64,000 bases of DNA, taken from Azospirillum thermophilum. Its GTDB lineage: Bacteria; Pseudomonadota; Alphaproteobacteria; Azospirillales; Azospirillaceae. Made by a program: the position numbers and the translations under genes. Each line of letters begins with the position of its first letter. Within the stretch, counting starts at the first letter, position 1. Under the pieces are notes generated by a model that ran no database searches, was not told the DNA's origin, and worked only from the letters and a program-made list of their open reading frames with translations. Where the stretch lies: assembly GCF_003130795.1 (NCBI RefSeq), contig NZ_CP029353.1, forward strand, positions 1,999,501 through 2,063,500, in the 5' to 3' direction. This document shows positions 1-8,787 of the stretch, piece by piece.

Positions 1-281
1 GCCTCGGCCCCGGGGAGGACGGAGCCGTCGCCTTCGGCCGGCTGGCCGTCCTGCCGGAGCAGCGCCGCACCGGCCTCGGCCGCGCGCTGGTCGCCGAGGC
101 GCTGGCCGTGCTGGCGGAGCACTGGCCCGGCCGCGACGTGGTGATCGGCGCGCAGCTCTACCTGGAGCGCTTCTACGGCGGCTTCGGCTTCCAGCGCATC
201 AGCGAGGTCTATGACGACGTCGGCATCCCGCATATCGACATGCGGCTGCGCCGCTGGGTCGACATGCGGCTGCGCCGGTAG
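1..281 (+). CDS. ElaA-family GNAT N-acetyltransferase, 3' part only
   Basis: This is the C-terminal ~92 residues of a GNAT acetyltransferase, read in frame from base 3; the 5' part lies outside the window. The acetyl-CoA loop is visible as RRTGLGRALVAEAL, followed by an FYGGFGF strand-helix and the ending GIPHIDM, which is characteristic of ElaA-like proteins. The substrate is unknown. The last codons carry a 24-bp direct duplication that repeats DMRLRR, so the protein ends DMRLRRWVDMRLRR. The next gene is convergent, with only six bases between the two stop codons. Confidence 0.8.
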   Translation, partial: LGPGEDGAVAFGRLAVLPEQRRTGLGRALVAEALAVLAEHWPGRDVVIGAQLYLERFYGGFGFQRISEVYDDVGIPHIDMRLRRWVDMRLRR

Positions 282-287
282 CGGCGG

Positions 288-677
288 CTACTTCAGCGCC
301 TCGTCCAGCTCGACCTGATAGCCGAAGACGAGGCGGTTGGTCTCGTTCGCCATGCCGACCACCGCCATCAGCTCGCCGAACATGGCGTCGGTCATGCCGG
401 CGCGCCGGGCCGCCGCCTCGTGCGAGCGGACGCAGTAGCTGCAGCCGTTGGTGGCGCTGACCGCGACGAAGATCATCTCCTTGACCAGGGGATCGAGCGC
501 GCCGGGGGCCATCACCTCCTTCAGGCTCTCCCAGGTGCGCTTCAGGGTCGCCGGGTCGTGGGCGATCATCTTCCAGAAATTGTTGACGTCCGGCACCGCG
601 CGGGTCGCCTTGATGTCGTCGTAGACGGCGCGCACCGCCGGGCTGGCGTCGGCATGTTGGATCGGGGAGAGCGGCAT
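288..677 (-). CDS. AhpD-like carboxymuconolactone decarboxylase family protein
   Basis: A 129-residue all-helical CMD/AhpD-fold protein. The redox motif is clear: Cys79-Ser-Tyr-Cys82 followed by His86, with Glu67 upstream, matching the Glu/Cys/Cys/His relay of AhpD-type alkylhydroperoxidases. By family it would reduce peroxides or act as a thiol-disulphide protein in the cytoplasm. It is not beside ahpC, so the physiological partner is unknown. The ATG at 677 is preceded by a divergent intergenic region shared with the TorD-like gene. Confidence 0.8.
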   Translation of the reverse strand: MPLSPIQHADASPAVRAVYDDIKATRAVPDVNNFWKMIAHDPATLKRTWESLKEVMAPGALDPLVKEMIFVAVSATNGCSYCVRSHEAAARRAGMTDAMFGELMAVVGMANETNRLVFGYQVELDEALK

Positions 678-764
678 GGCGGTCCGTCCTTCGGCCTGGG
701 GATGAGGGGTGCCAGTCTATCTCTATCCAAAGTAGGATGAACCCCCTTTTCCCAAGCCTTGCAG

Positions 765-793
765 TTGACCCAATCTTTACGGTTGTTGTATCA
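765..793 (+). promoter_or_regulatory. Candidate sigma-70-type promoter for the TorD-like gene
   Basis: TTGACC at 765-770 and GTATCA at 788-793 are separated by 17 bases. The box lies inside an imperfect inverted repeat, GTTGAcCCAA at 764-773 against TTGGacTCAAC at 796-806, which could be an operator. This is pattern matching only. Confidence 0.35.
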
Positions 794-929
794 GGTTGGA
801 CTCAACTCCGTGCCGGATCCCTCCGCCGCGACACGGGACCGACAGGCCCCGGGCCGTTCGCCAGGGGACCGGAACGGGAGGGACAGGGGCCGGCCACCGG
901 GTGCGGCCGGGTCACCGGGGAGGAAGACC

Positions 930-1721
930 GTGGACGGCGCGACGATGAATCGTGACGAGTCCGCCCTGAAGTCCGGGCCGGCCGCCCCGGATCCGGGTGC
1001 CGCCGCCCTGCCGATGGCGGCCGGCGACCTGCACCGGCTGATCGCCCTGCACGAGCGCGCGCCCGATCCCGCCCTGCTCGGCCGGCTGCGCGCCGCCCCG
1101 CTGCGCGAGCTGTTCGCCGTGACGCCCGACCGCGACGACGCGCTGCAGGCCATGGCCCTGGTGGACGAGGTGCTGGGCGACCTGCCCGACCCGATCGACC
1201 GCGACTCGCTGGCCGGGATGATCGCCGACTTCGACGCGATCCACCGGCAGGACCTCTACCGGACCTGCCCGCAGGAGCGGTCCTGGGTGCCGGGCGACCC
1301 CCTGCCCGGCCTGCTGCGCTGGCATGAGGCGGCCGGTCTGACGGCTGGAGGTCCGGCCGCCGGTCCGGCCGACGATCCGGCCGGCGGCCCCGCCCCCGAC
1401 CATCTGGTGTCGGAGCTCCGCCTGCTCGCCACGCTGCTCGACCGGCAGGACGCCCGGGCGGCCGTGCGCTTCCTGGACGAGCATGTGCTGTCCTGGGTCC
1501 CGGCCTTCTGCGGCCGGGTGGCGACGCGCTGCCGCGAGCCGTTCTATGCCGGGGTGGCGATCCTGACCAGCGCCTGGATCGACCATCTGCGCGACTGGCT
1601 CGGCGAGTCCTGCGGGCAGCCCCGCCCGGCCGAGACCCCCGACCCCGACCACCGCCGCCGCCGCTGGTCGGACGGCCGCCGGCCGCGGGCCTGCTGCTGC
1701 GAGGCCGAGCCGCCCCGGTGA
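930..1721 (+). CDS. TorD/DmsD-family redox enzyme maturation chaperone
   Basis: A 263-residue helical protein whose C-terminal half carries the TorD-family signature FLDEHVLSWVPAF, then an EPFY segment leading into a final conserved helix. Such proteins bind the twin-arginine signal of molybdopterin oxidoreductases and help insert the cofactor. No molybdoenzyme gene lies nearby, so the client is unknown. I prefer the GTG at 930 because GGGGAGG sits six bases upstream; the in-frame ATG at 945 has no Shine-Dalgarno sequence. The C-terminal ~30 residues (Arg-rich, then three adjacent Cys) are atypical. Confidence 0.7.
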   Translation: MDGATMNRDESALKSGPAAPDPGAAALPMAAGDLHRLIALHERAPDPALLGRLRAAPLRELFAVTPDRDDALQAMALVDEVLGDLPDPIDRDSLAGMIADFDAIHRQDLYRTCPQERSWVPGDPLPGLLRWHEAAGLTAGGPAAGPADDPAGGPAPDHLVSELRLLATLLDRQDARAAVRFLDEHVLSWVPAFCGRVATRCREPFYAGVAILTSAWIDHLRDWLGESCGQPRPAETPDPDHRRRRWSDGRRPRACCCEAEPPR

Positions 1722-1862
1722 TCCCCGGAGAGCGTCAGGCACCAAAGGACCATGACTTACCGGAAAGGCTGAGTTGCCCGGCCCCGGTAATCCCGCCATA
1801 GCTAGGCATCGACCGGGCGGCCGGGGGGCGGCGCCGGACGGGTCGGTGCGGACCTCGCCGGG

Positions 1863-1919
1863 CGATCGGCGGCAGGAGATCGGCATCAGGCGATCGGCAT
1901 CAGGCGATCGGCGGCAAAC
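1863..1919. repeat. 14-bp degenerate tandem repeat upstream of the sensor kinase
   Basis: The unit GATCGGCATCAGGC occurs twice exactly (1878-1891 and 1892-1905) and is flanked by diverged copies starting at 1863 and 1906. It ends about 15 bases before the kinase start codon, so copy number changes would alter the kinase leader. Confidence 0.6.
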
Positions 1920-1934
1920 GGTGGGTGGCGGACG

Positions 1935-4055
1935 GTGATGGCGGGGCGGACCTTCGAGGCGCCGGGCGGCAAGACGGGATCGCTGCGGCTGCTGCGGCTG
2001 CTGCTGGCGGCCTCCGTGCTGGTGCCCCTGCTGCTGTTCGGCGCCATCGCCTGGCACGACTATGAGGAGGTCAAGCGGGAGACCGGGCGCAACACCGCCA
2101 AGACCGCGCAGATCCTGCACGAACACATGACGAAGGTGTTCGACACGCTGAAGCAGGTGATGGACCGGGTTGACGAGCGCAGCCGCGGCATGAGCTGGGA
2201 GGAGGTCGCCGGCTCCTACGAGCTGCACCTGTTCCTCAAGGGGCTGGAGCGGGAGCTGGAGCAGGTCGGCGCCATCGGGCTGGTGGCGCCGGACGGCCGG
2301 GTGATGGGGGCGAGCCGGACCTTCCCGGTGGGCAACCACTCGATCGCCGACCGCGCCTATTTCCGCGACCAGGCGGCGGCCGACCGCGGCCTGCTGGTCA
2401 GCGAGGGGGTGCGCAGCAACATCACCGGCCGCCAGACCTTCACGATCAGCCGCCGGCGCAGCACGCCCGACGGCAGGTTCGACGGGCTGATCGTGGCGAC
2501 GGTCGACCCCGACTATTTCGCCTCCTTCTACCAGCGGGTTCTGGACGAGCGCAACGAGGTGGTCAGCATCTTCCGCGCCGACGGCTCGCTGCTGATCCGC
2601 TATCCGATCCTGCCGCCCGAGCGCACGCTGGTGCTGCGCCCGGACCGCGGCCTGCTGCACTATGCGGCGCAGTCGCCGGAAGGCGTCTACCGCGCCTACG
2701 GCCAGGGCGACGGGGTGGAGCGCTATTTCGGCTACAAGAAGGTCGACGGCTATCCGGTCTATGTCGTCTACGCCATCCCGATGCGCGAGGTGCGCGCCAT
2801 CTGGATGCGCAACGTCGCCGTCTATGCCGCGGGCGCCCTGCCGGCGACGCTCGCCCTGGCGCTGATCGCCTGGCTGGCGCTGGCCCGCACCCGGTCGGAG
2901 GCGGCGGCGATGCGCCGCTGGGCCGAGGAGGTCCGCAACCGCGAGGTGCTGGAGGAGGCGCTGCGCCAGTCGCAGAAGATGGAGGCGCTGGGCCAGCTCA
3001 CCGGCGGCGTCGCCCACGACTTCAACAACCTGCTGACCGCGGCGCAGAGCAACCTGCAGCTCCTCTCCCGCCATCTGGCCGAGGAGGGCCGGCGCTATCT
3101 CGGCGGCGCCGCCGCGGCGCTGGAACGGGCCGAGAAGCTGACGCGCCAACTGCTGTCCTTCTCGCGGCAGGAGGCGGTCAACCCCACCGTCATCGAGGTC
3201 GGCCACGCCCTGCGCCAGATGGAGGACCTGCTGGAACGCTCGATCCGCGCCGACATCGCGCTGGACTGGGCGATCGCCGACGGGCCGCTGGCGGTCGAGG
3301 TCGATCCGGTGCAGTTCGAGCTGGCCGTGCTGAACCTGGTGCTGAACGCCCGCGACGCCATGCCGATGGGCGGGCGCATCCGCATCTCCGCCGCGCCGGG
3401 CGCGCAGCCGGACACGGTGGACATCGCGGTGGCGGACACCGGCCGCGGCATGCCGCCGGAGGTGCTGGCCCGCGCCTTCGAGCCCTTCTTCACCACCAAG
3501 CCGCTGGACAAGGGCACCGGGCTCGGCCTGTCGATGGTCTACGGCTTCGCCCGCCAGTCGGGCGGCGGCGCGGAGATCGAGAGCAGCCCCGGCCAGGGCA
3601 CCCGCGTCACCCTGACCCTGCCGGCCACGGCGAAGCCCCTGCCGGCCGCCTCGCCCGCCCCGTCCGCCGCCCCGGCGGCGGCGCGGCCCGTCCGGGTGCT
3701 GGTGGTCGAGGACAACGCGCTGGTGCTGATGGCGATCGTCGAGGGGCTGGAGCAGGAGGGCTTCACCGTCGAGACGGCCGAGCACGGCGCGGCGGCGCTG
3801 CAGATCCTGGAGCGGGACCAGACCTTCGACATGGTGGTGTCCGACGTGGTGATGCCCTACGGCGTGTCGGGCATCGACCTCGTCCGCCGCATCCGCGAGC
3901 GCTGGCCGCGGATCCCGGTGCTGCTGGCGTCGGGCTACAGCCCGGAGTCGCTGGCGACCATGGGGGCCGACACCGCGGCGGTGCTGGCCAAACCCTTCAC
4001 GCCCGACCAGCTCGCCATGCGCATCCGCGCCCTGCTGGTGCACGAGGCCGCCTGA
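1935..4055 (+). CDS. Hybrid sensor histidine kinase with Cache-type sensor and C-terminal receiver
   Basis: This 706-residue protein has TM1 at about residues 16-40, a periplasmic Cache-like sensor to about 290 (including an ADRAYFRDQ segment), and TM2 at about 293-318. A HisKA domain follows with H-box VAHDFNNLL near 359, a HATPase domain with [10 protein letters not shown] near 467 and a [10 protein letters not shown]-box, an Ala/Pro linker, and a receiver domain from about 586 with phospho-acceptor Asp near 635 and KPF near 683. It should sense an extracytoplasmic small molecule and autophosphorylate. No response regulator gene adjoins it, so it is an orphan. A GTG (1935) and an ATG (1938) are both possible starts. 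Confidence 0.9.
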   Translation: MMAGRTFEAPGGKTGSLRLLRLLLAASVLVPLLLFGAIAWHDYEEVKRETGRNTAKTAQILHEHMTKVFDTLKQVMDRVDERSRGMSWEEVAGSYELHLFLKGLERELEQVGAIGLVAPDGRVMGASRTFPVGNHSIADRAYFRDQAAADRGLLVSEGVRSNITGRQTFTISRRRSTPDGRFDGLIVATVDPDYFASFYQRVLDERNEVVSIFRADGSLLIRYPILPPERTLVLRPDRGLLHYAAQSPEGVYRAYGQGDGVERYFGYKKVDGYPVYVVYAIPMREVRAIWMRNVAVYAAGALPATLALALIAWLALARTRSEAAAMRRWAEEVRNREVLEEALRQSQKMEALGQLTGGVAHDFNNLLTAAQSNLQLLSRHLAEEGRRYLGGAAAALERAEKLTRQLLSFSRQEAVNPTVIEVGHALRQMEDLLERSIRADIALDWAIADGPLAVEVDPVQFELAVLNLVLNARDAMPMGGRIRISAAPGAQPDTVDIAVADTGRGMPPEVLARAFEPFFTTKPLDKGTGLGLSMVYGFARQSGGGAEIESSPGQGTRVTLTLPATAKPLPAASPAPSAAPAAARPVRVLVVEDNALVLMAIVEGLEQEGFTVETAEHGAAALQILERDQTFDMVVSDVVMPYGVSGIDLVRRIRERWPRIPVLLASGYSPESLATMGADTAAVLAKPFTPDQLAMRIRALLVHEAA

Positions 4056-4091
4056 CCCGGCGGGAGCCGGGAGTCGAGGCCGCCGCCCGGA

Positions 4092-4340
4092 TCAGGAGAG
4101 GACCGACAGGAACATCGGCGTCCACAGCGCCACGCACCAGACGAGCCCGAGGAAGACCCCGCGGGTGAGGTCGTCGAAGGTCGGGGCGGCCAGCGAGTGC
4201 AGGCGCCATTCCAGGGACTTCTCGGCTTCGGGCGTCTGGCCGGTCGATTTCTGGCCGGTCGATTTCTGGCCGGCAGGCTTCTGGGGGACAGGCTTCTGGG
4301 GGGCGGATTTGCCGCGGGTCGGGGGGATGCGGGTCTGCAT
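4092..4340 (-). CDS. Small single-span membrane protein with Gln/Lys repeat N-terminus
   Basis: An 82-residue predicted protein not recognised as a known family. Residues ~15-35 consist of QKP/QKST repeats, encoded by near-identical 15-bp units around 4232-4300. A short amphipathic stretch precedes one hydrophobic segment (FLGLVWCVALWTPMFLSVL) that ends the protein, suggesting a C-terminally anchored inner-membrane peptide. The ATG at 4340 has no clear ribosome site, and an upstream in-frame GTG at 4382 is possible. It is convergent with the kinase gene. Confidence 0.55.
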   Translation of the reverse strand: MQTRIPPTRGKSAPQKPVPQKPAGQKSTGQKSTGQTPEAEKSLEWRLHSLAAPTFDDLTRGVFLGLVWCVALWTPMFLSVLS

Positions 4341-4473
4341 GGCGGAACGATCCGGTGCTGGAGAAGCAGGTGACGGACACACCGCCGCAACGCCCGGACC
4401 CGCCCGCCGGTTCCGCCCGCCGCCCCGCCGGAGTCGGGATAGCCCGTCGGGATAGGCCGCCGGGACAGCCCGG

Positions 4474-4500
4474 AAACGAAAACCCCCGCCCTGGCGGGGG
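4474..4500 (-). terminator. Rho-independent terminator after the 77-aa gene
   Basis: Read on the minus strand, the arms CCCCCGCC and GGCGGGGG pair around a very short loop and are followed by TTTTCGTTT. It lies about 40 bases beyond the stop codon at 4539. Confidence 0.8.
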
Positions 4501-4538
4501 CGGGGGTCTTGCGAAAAGGGCGCTGTCCGTGCCGGGGC

Positions 4539-4772
4539 TTACTTGCCCGGGCGGATCACCGGGGTGAGCTGGTCGCCCCAGTTGCCGGATTCGTTGTGGT
4601 AGCGCGCGGTGCGCATCAGTTCCACGGTGATGCCGGCCTCGACCGCCTTGACGACGGACTCGTTCAGGCGGTGCAGGTTGTTGGCGACGATGCGGATCGC
4701 GCTCTCCTGCTCCGGAGACAGCTCGGACCGGTCATCCGGCGGCGCATCCTGGAAACCCGACTTGTTCGCCAT
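4539..4772 (-). CDS. Conserved-looking 77-residue protein of unknown function
   Basis: A soluble, mostly helical small protein not assigned to a family. The N-terminal 20 residues are polar and likely disordered. A helix then contains EQESAIRIVANNLHRL and continues into a region ending NWGDQLTPVIRPGK. It has its own terminator at 4474-4500 and good third-position GC, both supporting a real monocistronic gene. Confidence 0.65.
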   Translation of the reverse strand: MANKSGFQDAPPDDRSELSPEQESAIRIVANNLHRLNESVVKAVEAGITVELMRTARYHNESGNWGDQLTPVIRPGK

Positions 4773-5042
4773 GCGATTTTCCTTCCCCTGTTCCCTGGCC
4801 CCCGATCACGGCCCGCAAGTTGCGGGCGGGGCCGGCCCCCAAGGATGTAGCACAGTGTGCGCCTGCGGGAAAACTCCCCACGGTGTTCCCCCTTGCGGCA
4901 AAGGGCGCGGAAAAGGGCGCGGCAACGGGCGCTGAGAACGGCGGCGCGGAGGGGCGCGGCGGATGGGGCGGGGGCGGCCTGCCTAACAGGGTATGCGCAT
5001 CGGCGATTGCACGGGCCGTCCGTATCATGCGAAAAAGGTGAT

Positions 5043-5105
5043 ATGACCATCCCGTTGTTCTACCGTCCGCCAAAGACGCAACCACGCGCACGGTGCATCA
5101 GATGA
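5043..5105 (+). CDS. 20-codon upstream ORF coupled to the patatin gene
   Basis: A short ORF (MTIPLFYRPPK, then QPRARCIR) begins at an ATG with AAGGTGAT directly upstream, the best ribosome site in this region. Its TGA (5103-5105) overlaps the downstream ATG (5102) as ATGA. The patatin start itself has no recognisable ribosome site, so translation of this leader may deliver ribosomes to it by re-initiation. Whether the peptide has a role of its own is unknown. Confidence 0.5.
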   Translation: MTIPLFYRPPKTQPRARCIR

Positions 5106-6832
5106 ACGAGACGGCCCTGGACGTGCCGCGGCCCGGCCTGAAGACCAAGGATGCCGGATCGACCGCTGCCTACGGGATTTTCCAGGGCGGCGGCGCCAAG
5201 GGCGTCGCCCATCTCGGCGCCTGGGCGGCGGCGGTCGAGTCGGGGGTCGAGTTCGTCGGCGTCGCCGGATCCTCGGCCGGCGCGCTGGTCGCGGCGCTGA
5301 TCGCCGTCGGCTACACGCCGCGGGAGGTGTTCGACTATGAGCAGGTCGACAAGAACATCGTCACGGGCAGCGGCCGGCAACTGGTGGATCTCGTCGGGCT
5401 TGCCGAGTGGAAGGCCTTCGTGAAGGTCAGGCAGGCGCTGGAAAGCGGCTCCCGCCGAAGGCTCGCCCTGCTGGCGCTGCGCTTCGCCCTGACCTGGATC
5501 CTGCCGCCGGCATGGCCGAGATGGCTGATGAGCGAGAAGCTGTTCCGCCGCAACATGAAGAGCCAGCGCGGCGTCGCCACCACCGACATCATCAAGGCGT
5601 TCTGCAACGACCTGCTGCTCGCCAAGCTGGGGCTGCCGCCCGGATCAAAGCTGGTCACCTTCGCCGACATCCGGCCGGCGTCGGACAACGAGTTCATCCC
5701 GCTGAAGATCACGGCGACCAACGTCCTGAAGCAGCGGCTGGAGATCTTCGACGAAGCGACCGAGGACGTGGTGGTGGCGGACGCGCTCGCCGCCTCGATC
5801 TCCGTCCCGTTCTTCTTCGCCCCCACCCGCATCCGCCGCGGCGACGGCAGCCTGATCGACGGGGAGTATGTCGACGGCGGCCTGCTGGCCAACCTGCCCA
5901 TCTGGCTGTTCCGCGAGGAGAAGCTGACCTCCCGCCGGGAGTTCGACTATCTGGGCGACGGCGACCGCTTCCTGCCGGTCTTCGCCTTCTCGCTGACCGA
6001 CGGCGTCACCCCGCCGATGACGATCCCGGACAAGCCCGACAAGCCGGCGCGCCGGAAGCCGGAGGCGAAGCCGTTCGTCGCCTATGCGAAGTCGGTGGTC
6101 AACACCGGCATCTTCGGAAGCCAGCGCCTGTCCGAGCAGTTCATGAACGACGTCTTCCCCATCGAGGTGCCGGCGAACGTCGATTCCATGAACTTCTCGC
6201 TGAACCGCACCGACGTGCGCGAACTGGTCATGACGGCAAAGAAGCAGGTCGGCATCCACATCGAGCACGCGATGCTCAAACACAGGAACATCGTCCACAT
6301 CCTGGCGGAACTGCTTCCGGCGGTGCAGAGGCAACTGGACGGCCTGTACCGCACGCCGGGCGACGCGGAATTCGACGCGCGCAGGCGGAGGATCCGCTTG
6401 TTCGTCTTCGTCCCGCACGGCCGGTTCAGCCTGTGCGTCCGGGCCTGCTATTCCGAGGACGGCGACGACAGCGACGACCAGCTGATCGTCGACCGCCGAT
6501 GCGCCGGCGTCGGCGACGCCTACCGCATCCGCATCCCGACGCTGATCAACATCAAGGAGCATATGCGGGAGAGAAAGGCGCGTTTCACCACGAAATACGA
6601 ACGTGCTCTCGTCCCCGACTTTGTCGAGACGACCCTCTCCATTCCGCTGTTCAAAGTGCTGGCCGACTGGGACAAGGACTCCGAGGAACGGCGGCAGCCG
6701 GTCGGCGTGTTCGTTCTTGACGCTGATTTTGATCTGGGTGTAGCGTACCGCTCTGATTCTTTCGTTCCGTTCCTGATTCGCGAAACGGCGGCGGTGACCA
6801 GAGCATTGGACAAGTCGGAACCGGCCGCGTGA
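5102..6832 (+). CDS. Patatin-like phospholipase with C-terminal GAF-like domain
   Basis: A 576-residue protein counted from the ATG at 5102; a GTG at 5093 would add three residues. The N-terminal half is a patatin lipase: oxyanion loop QGGGAKGVAHLG, nucleophile elbow GSSAG, and the dyad Asp in VDGGLLANLP. It should hydrolyse acyl ester bonds of phospholipids. After about residue 420 a second domain resembles GAF folds by pattern, with a G-VGDAYR segment, LSIPLF and PVGVFVLD strands, and a final helix. The GAF call is inference. There is no signal peptide. A small gene follows after 124 bases. Confidence 0.85.
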   Translation: MNETALDVPRPGLKTKDAGSTAAYGIFQGGGAKGVAHLGAWAAAVESGVEFVGVAGSSAGALVAALIAVGYTPREVFDYEQVDKNIVTGSGRQLVDLVGLAEWKAFVKVRQALESGSRRRLALLALRFALTWILPPAWPRWLMSEKLFRRNMKSQRGVATTDIIKAFCNDLLLAKLGLPPGSKLVTFADIRPASDNEFIPLKITATNVLKQRLEIFDEATEDVVVADALAASISVPFFFAPTRIRRGDGSLIDGEYVDGGLLANLPIWLFREEKLTSRREFDYLGDGDRFLPVFAFSLTDGVTPPMTIPDKPDKPARRKPEAKPFVAYAKSVVNTGIFGSQRLSEQFMNDVFPIEVPANVDSMNFSLNRTDVRELVMTAKKQVGIHIEHAMLKHRNIVHILAELLPAVQRQLDGLYRTPGDAEFDARRRRIRLFVFVPHGRFSLCVRACYSEDGDDSDDQLIVDRRCAGVGDAYRIRIPTLINIKEHMRERKARFTTKYERALVPDFVETTLSIPLFKVLADWDKDSEERRQPVGVFVLDADFDLGVAYRSDSFVPFLIRETAAVTRALDKSEPAA

Positions 6833-6956
6833 CGGCAGCACCCGGTGGCAGTACCGGATGACGGTATCGGATGACGATGCCGGGTGGCGGAACAGCCCCT
6901 TCCCGATCCGGCGCCCCGTTCCCACATCATCCGCCACAACACGGAGGCAGCCCCCT

Positions 6957-7169
6957 ATGATCGACCGCTCCCGAGAGTGTCTGACCTTACGGCAGGTTGT
7001 GGCACGGGCATTGGATACCGATACGCTTTCCGCCCAGGCGCGGCGCGACGAGCTTCTGCAGACGCAGCCTGAGGCCTTCCGCACCTTCACGATGGCGCAG
7101 ATCGACCGGGGCGGCGAGGCCGACCGCATGGCTGCCCCTTGCGCGCCGGGTGCCGTCACCCGCCGCTGA
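6957..7169 (+). CDS. 70-residue protein of unknown function
   Basis: A short, charged, probably helical protein beginning MIDRSRECLTLRQVVARAL. The start is chosen because GGAGG lies nine bases upstream of the ATG at 6957. No family is recognised, and the last 15 residues look disordered. It follows the patatin gene on the same strand and could be co-transcribed with it, although the 124-base gap with short GGATGACG repeats leaves room for a separate promoter. Confidence 0.5.
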   Translation: MIDRSRECLTLRQVVARALDTDTLSAQARRDELLQTQPEAFRTFTMAQIDRGGEADRMAAPCAPGAVTRR

Positions 7170-7258
7170 ACGGGTCTCGCGGCACCGGATTGCGCGGCGC
7201 GCCGGACACGGCGGCCCGGGACGATGCCCGGAGCCGCCGTTTCCGTCCGGCCGGCCGG

Positions 7259-8661
7259 TCAGACCCGCACGACCTTGCCGGGATTCATCAGGTTGTCGGG
7301 GTCGAGCGCCAGCTTGAGCTGGCCCATCACGGCATAGGCCTCCCCGGCCTCCTGGGCCAGGAACTCCATCTTGCCGTAGCCGACGCCGTGCTCGCCGGTG
7401 CAGGTGCCGCCCATCGCCAGGGCGCGGGCGACCATGCGGTCGTTCAGCCGCTTGGCCTCGGCCATCTCCTCCGGCTTGTCGGGATCGATGACGTAGACGA
7501 GGTGGAAGTTGCCGTCGCCGACATGGCCGACCATCGGGGCCAGCATGTTGGACTCGGCGAGGTCCTTCTTGGTCTCCAGGATGCAGTCGGCCAGCCGCGA
7601 GATCGGCACGCAGACGTCGGTCGGCCAGCCCTTGCTGCCGGGACGCAGCGCCAGACCGGCGTAATAGCCGTCGTGCCGCGCCTGCCAGAGGCGGGAGCGG
7701 TCCTCCGGCCGGGTCGCCCACTTGAACTCCATCCCGCCATGCTCGGCCGCGATGGCCTCGGCCATCTCCGCCTGCTCCTTCACGCCGGCCTCGGTGCCGT
7801 GGAACTCGAAGAACAGCGTCGGGGCGACCGGATAGTCGAGCTTGGAGTATTTGTTGACGGCATCCATCTGGACCTCGTCCAGCAGCTCGATGCGGGCGAC
7901 GGGGATGCCGGACTGGATGGTCTGGATCACCGTGTTGACCGCGCCGCGGATGTCCTGGAAGGCGCAGACCGCCGACGAGATCGCCTCCGGAATGCCGTAG
8001 AGGCGCAGCGTCACCTCGGTGATGATGCCGAGCGTGCCTTCGGCGCCGACGAACAGGCGGGTCAGGTCATAGCCGGCCGCCGACTTGCGCGCCCGCCCGC
8101 CGGTCCTGATGATGCGGCCGTCGGCCAGCACCACGGTCAGCCCCAGCACATTCTCGCGCATCGTGCCGTAGCGCACCGCGTTGGTGCCGCTGGCCCGCGT
8201 CGAGGCCATGCCGCCCAGCGAGGCGTCGGCGCCGGGGTCGATGGGGAAGAACAGGCCGGTGTCGCGCAGATGCTCGTTCAGCCGCTTGCGCGTCACCCCG
8301 GCCTCGACCGTGACGTCGAGGTCGTCGGTGCTGACGCGCAGGATGCGGTTCATCCCCGACACGTCGATGCAGATGCCGCCGGCCAGCGCCGCGACGCCGC
8401 CCTCCAGCGAGGTGCCGGTGCCGAAGGGGATGATCGGCAGCTTGTGCTTCGCGCAGATGCGGACGATCGCCGCGACCTCCTCGGTCGACCGGGCGAAGGC
8501 CACGCCGTCCGGCGGGAAGGGCGCGTGGTAGGACTCGTCCTTCCCGTGATGCTCCCGTATGGGCCGGAGGTGCTGAACCGCTCGCCGAGAAGGGCCGTCA
8601 GGTCCGCCCGCGCGTCCTCGGTCAGGGCTGCGCGCGGGCGTGAGGTGGCGATAGCGGTCAT
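7259..8661 (-). CDS. FAD-linked 2-hydroxyacid dehydrogenase (GlcD/LDHD type), frame broken once
   Basis: Read through one frame change this gives ~467 residues, normal for D-lactate/glycolate dehydrogenase flavoproteins. The FAD-binding PCMH domain is visible in FGTGTSLEGG, and the C-terminal FAD-oxidase domain carries the metal/substrate motifs GHVGDGNFH and TGEHGVGYGK. The N-terminal segment starts at ATG 8661 (MTAIATSRPRAAL) and runs to about 8564. The remainder is in another frame from 8563 on, with REHHGKDESYH just after the join. One extra base in the GGG at 8561-8563 repairs it. It is a likely cytoplasmic or membrane-associated D-2-hydroxyacid oxidising enzyme. Confidence 0.8.
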
Positions 8662-8787
8662 CGGTCGTCTTGCTCCCCGTTCGACACTGGTTGGTATGAC
8701 CAAACGAGGCTAAGGCGGCCGGGCGGAGCTTGGCAAGACGGGCCGTTGCAAGGCTGGGCTGCCGCGGGGCCCGTCCTCATGCCGCCG

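Noticed and set aside
912..4043. A 1,043-codon open frame on the minus strand across the TorD-like and kinase genes
   Set aside because: It is antisense to two genes with clear domains and has a Gln/Arg/Gly/His-rich composition typical of the reverse frame of high-GC genes.
7139..8713. Long plus-strand frame opposite the GlcD-like gene
   Set aside because: No recognisable domain; the opposite strand has a full flavoprotein apart from one repairable frame break.
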